Positions 6,166 through 7,223 of a DNA stretch of 7,223 nt are shown here, piece by piece; position 1 is the stretch's first letter; every line of letters begins with the position of its first letter. Origin of the DNA: JASLPR01 sp964496475 (GTDB taxonomy: Bacteria; Chloroflexota; UBA11872; VXNJ01); contig CAZBZS010000071.1 in the NCBI GenBank assembly GCA_964496475.1, positions 1 to 7,223 on the forward strand, read 5' to 3'. A program made the position numbers and the translations under genes. Below the pieces are notes generated by a model. The model ran no database searches and was not told the DNA's origin. It saw nothing but the letters and a program-made list of their open reading frames with translations.

Positions 6166-7221
6166 ATGGCTGCAGACGGAGCGAACCGGGCGGGGGCAGA
6201 AACGGTGGCGGCGGTGTTCCTGCCGGAGGACCGCGAGGTCGTGGCGGAGGTCGGCACGACGATCCTGGACGCCGCGACGGCGGCCGGCGTCCACCTGGAA
6301 ACGATCTGCTCGGGCCGTGGCACATGCGGGAAGTGCCGGGTGTTAATCAAGGGCTACGACGCCCCCCCACCGACCTGGGTGGACAATCGCCGGCTGTCGC
6401 CGGCGCAGTTGAGCGCCGGATGGCGAATGGCCTGCGAGCATCCGCTGACCACCGGCGGCACCTACACGCATCCGCTGGTGGAAACGCACCTGCGGACGGT
6501 GGAAAGTACCGACCTAGGTGAGATCACGCTCCGGCCCAACGTGCAGAAATATGCGATCGCGCCGACGGCGCCGCATCTTGAAGATACCCAGTTCGACTGG
6601 CCTCGCATCCAGGACGAGCTGGCGGGGCTGGCCGGGGGCGTGGACACGTCGATCGCGGCGCTGCGCAAGCTGCCGGGGGTGATGAGCAAGGTGGGGAACG
6701 GGCCGATCACGGTCACGCTGGTGGGCAGCCGGGCGGTGGACTTTGAGAGCGGGGACACGTCGCAGGTCATGTTCGGGATGGCCTTCGACATCGGCACGAC
6801 CTCGGTGGTCGGATCGCTCATCAATCTGGCCGACGGCATGCGGGAGGCGGTCGCCGCCGAGCTGAACGGACAGGCGGTCTACGGCGCGGACGTGATCACG
6901 CGCACCAGCTTTGCCGGGGAAGATCCGGAAAACGTGGAGAAACTGCGGGTGGCCGTGATGGAGACGATCAACGGTATTATCGATCGGCTGATCCAGGAGG
7001 CGAGGGTGGAGCGAGGTGACTTCTGCGAGTGCTACCACGTGGGCGGCACGGTGATGACGCACCTGCTGGCCGGGCTGGTCCCGGGCGGGATCGTGGTTTT
7101 CGACGACTACGGGTTCGCGTCCTGCGACGGCATCGCGGACTACGTCGACCATGAGATGGGGCAAAGCGACCGCATCGTGCTGCACAACCTCAATGGGCAC
7201 GCGATCTTCGTGAAGCGCTGA
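6166..7221 (+). CDS. RACo-type corrinoid activation protein, truncated and fused to a methyltransferase-like tail
   Basis: RACo-type proteins use a 2Fe-2S cluster and ATP to return an inactive Co(II) corrinoid protein to Co(I). From the ATG at 6166 (351 residues), the N-terminal plant-type ferredoxin domain is complete: C48, C54 and C57 in ICSGRGTCGKC, and C90 in MACEHPL. A linker and middle domain follow to about residue 205. The ASKHA ATPase domain then opens with AFDIGTTSVVGSLI (206-219, phosphate-binding DIGTT) and continues through VYGADVITRTSF and VGGTVMTHLLAG (292-303). RACo proteins usually exceed 600 residues, but here the pattern stops near residue 305. The last ~45 residues, GGIVVFDDYGF...HNLNGHAIFVK, instead resemble the end of a class I SAM methyltransferase (TylF-like). 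The fused product would lack most of the ATPase domain and the whole SAM-binding half, so it is probably not functional. Partnership with the adjacent corrinoid gene is strongly implied by context. A GTG at 6100 is an alternative start. Confidence 0.8.
   Translation: MAADGANRAGAETVAAVFLPEDREVVAEVGTTILDAATAAGVHLETICSGRGTCGKCRVLIKGYDAPPPTWVDNRRLSPAQLSAGWRMACEHPLTTGGTYTHPLVETHLRTVESTDLGEITLRPNVQKYAIAPTAPHLEDTQFDWPRIQDELAGLAGGVDTSIAALRKLPGVMSKVGNGPITVTLVGSRAVDFESGDTSQVMFGMAFDIGTTSVVGSLINLADGMREAVAAELNGQAVYGADVITRTSFAGEDPENVEKLRVAVMETINGIIDRLIQEARVERGDFCECYHVGGTVMTHLLAGLVPGGIVVFDDYGFASCDGIADYVDHEMGQSDRIVLHNLNGHAIFVKR
7070..7095 (+). other. Apparent junction between RACo-like and methyltransferase-like coding sequence
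   Basis: Around codons 302-310 the protein changes from the ASKHA pattern (TVMTHLLAG) to the late strand of a SAM methyltransferase (PGGIVVFDDYG). The frame is kept. It may be a deletion or recombination, or a chimeric join in the assembly; the window ends two bases after the stop. Confidence 0.55.
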
Positions 7222-7223
7222 GC

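Noticed and set aside
6514..7200. Minus-strand open frame opposite the RACo-like gene
   Set aside because: Its Arg/His/Pro-rich translation is typical of a GC-rich antisense shadow, and the plus strand encodes clear ferredoxin and ASKHA motifs.

Overview
The window is a GC-rich bacterial segment with GTG and TTG starts. It carries a corrinoid (vitamin B12)-dependent methyl-transfer gene cluster. The sequence does not name the organism. High GC, many divergent uroporphyrinogen-decarboxylase-like (UroD-superfamily) paralogs and a corrinoid protein beside a reductive activator suggest an environmental bacterium of an anaerobic or B12-rich lineage, but that is inference only.

Layout from left to right: (1) 2-418 (+), the C-terminal end of a homocysteine S-methyltransferase domain protein, cut by the window edge. 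(2) 408-1499 (+), a UroD-superfamily protein that overlaps gene 1. (3) 1537-2580 (-), an MtaA/CmuA-type UroD-superfamily methyltransferase with an intact His-x-Cys...Cys zinc site. (4) 2784-3824 (-), another UroD-superfamily gene, interrupted by one in-frame TAA. (5) 3934-5049 (+), a fourth UroD-superfamily protein, divergent from gene 4. (6) 5081-5950 (-), a methyltransferase corrinoid protein with a full DxHxxG site and an added C-terminal helical tail. (7) 6166-7221 (+), the N-terminal half of a RACo-type corrinoid activation protein (2Fe-2S domain, linker, start of the ASKHA ATPase), which switches abruptly into what looks like the last ~45 residues of an unrelated SAM methyltransferase. 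The gaps hold probable divergent promoters but no RNA gene, mobile element or CRISPR array that I can see.

Putative logic: one or more UroD-like proteins demethylate an unknown methylated substrate or pass the methyl group on. The corrinoid protein is the carrier. The RACo-like protein would re-reduce Co(II) to Co(I) after accidental oxidation. Gene 3 and/or the homocysteine methyltransferase would move the methyl group to a thiol acceptor. Only gene 3 keeps the canonical zinc thiol-activation ligands. The other three UroD paralogs have His-x-Asp in the same place, so they probably do a different job, perhaps substrate-side demethylation.

The most notable points are the in-frame stop in gene 4, the chimeric 3' end of the RACo gene, the split between one Zn-type and three HxD-type UroD proteins, and the corrinoid protein's tail. 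No gap exceeds 300 bases.
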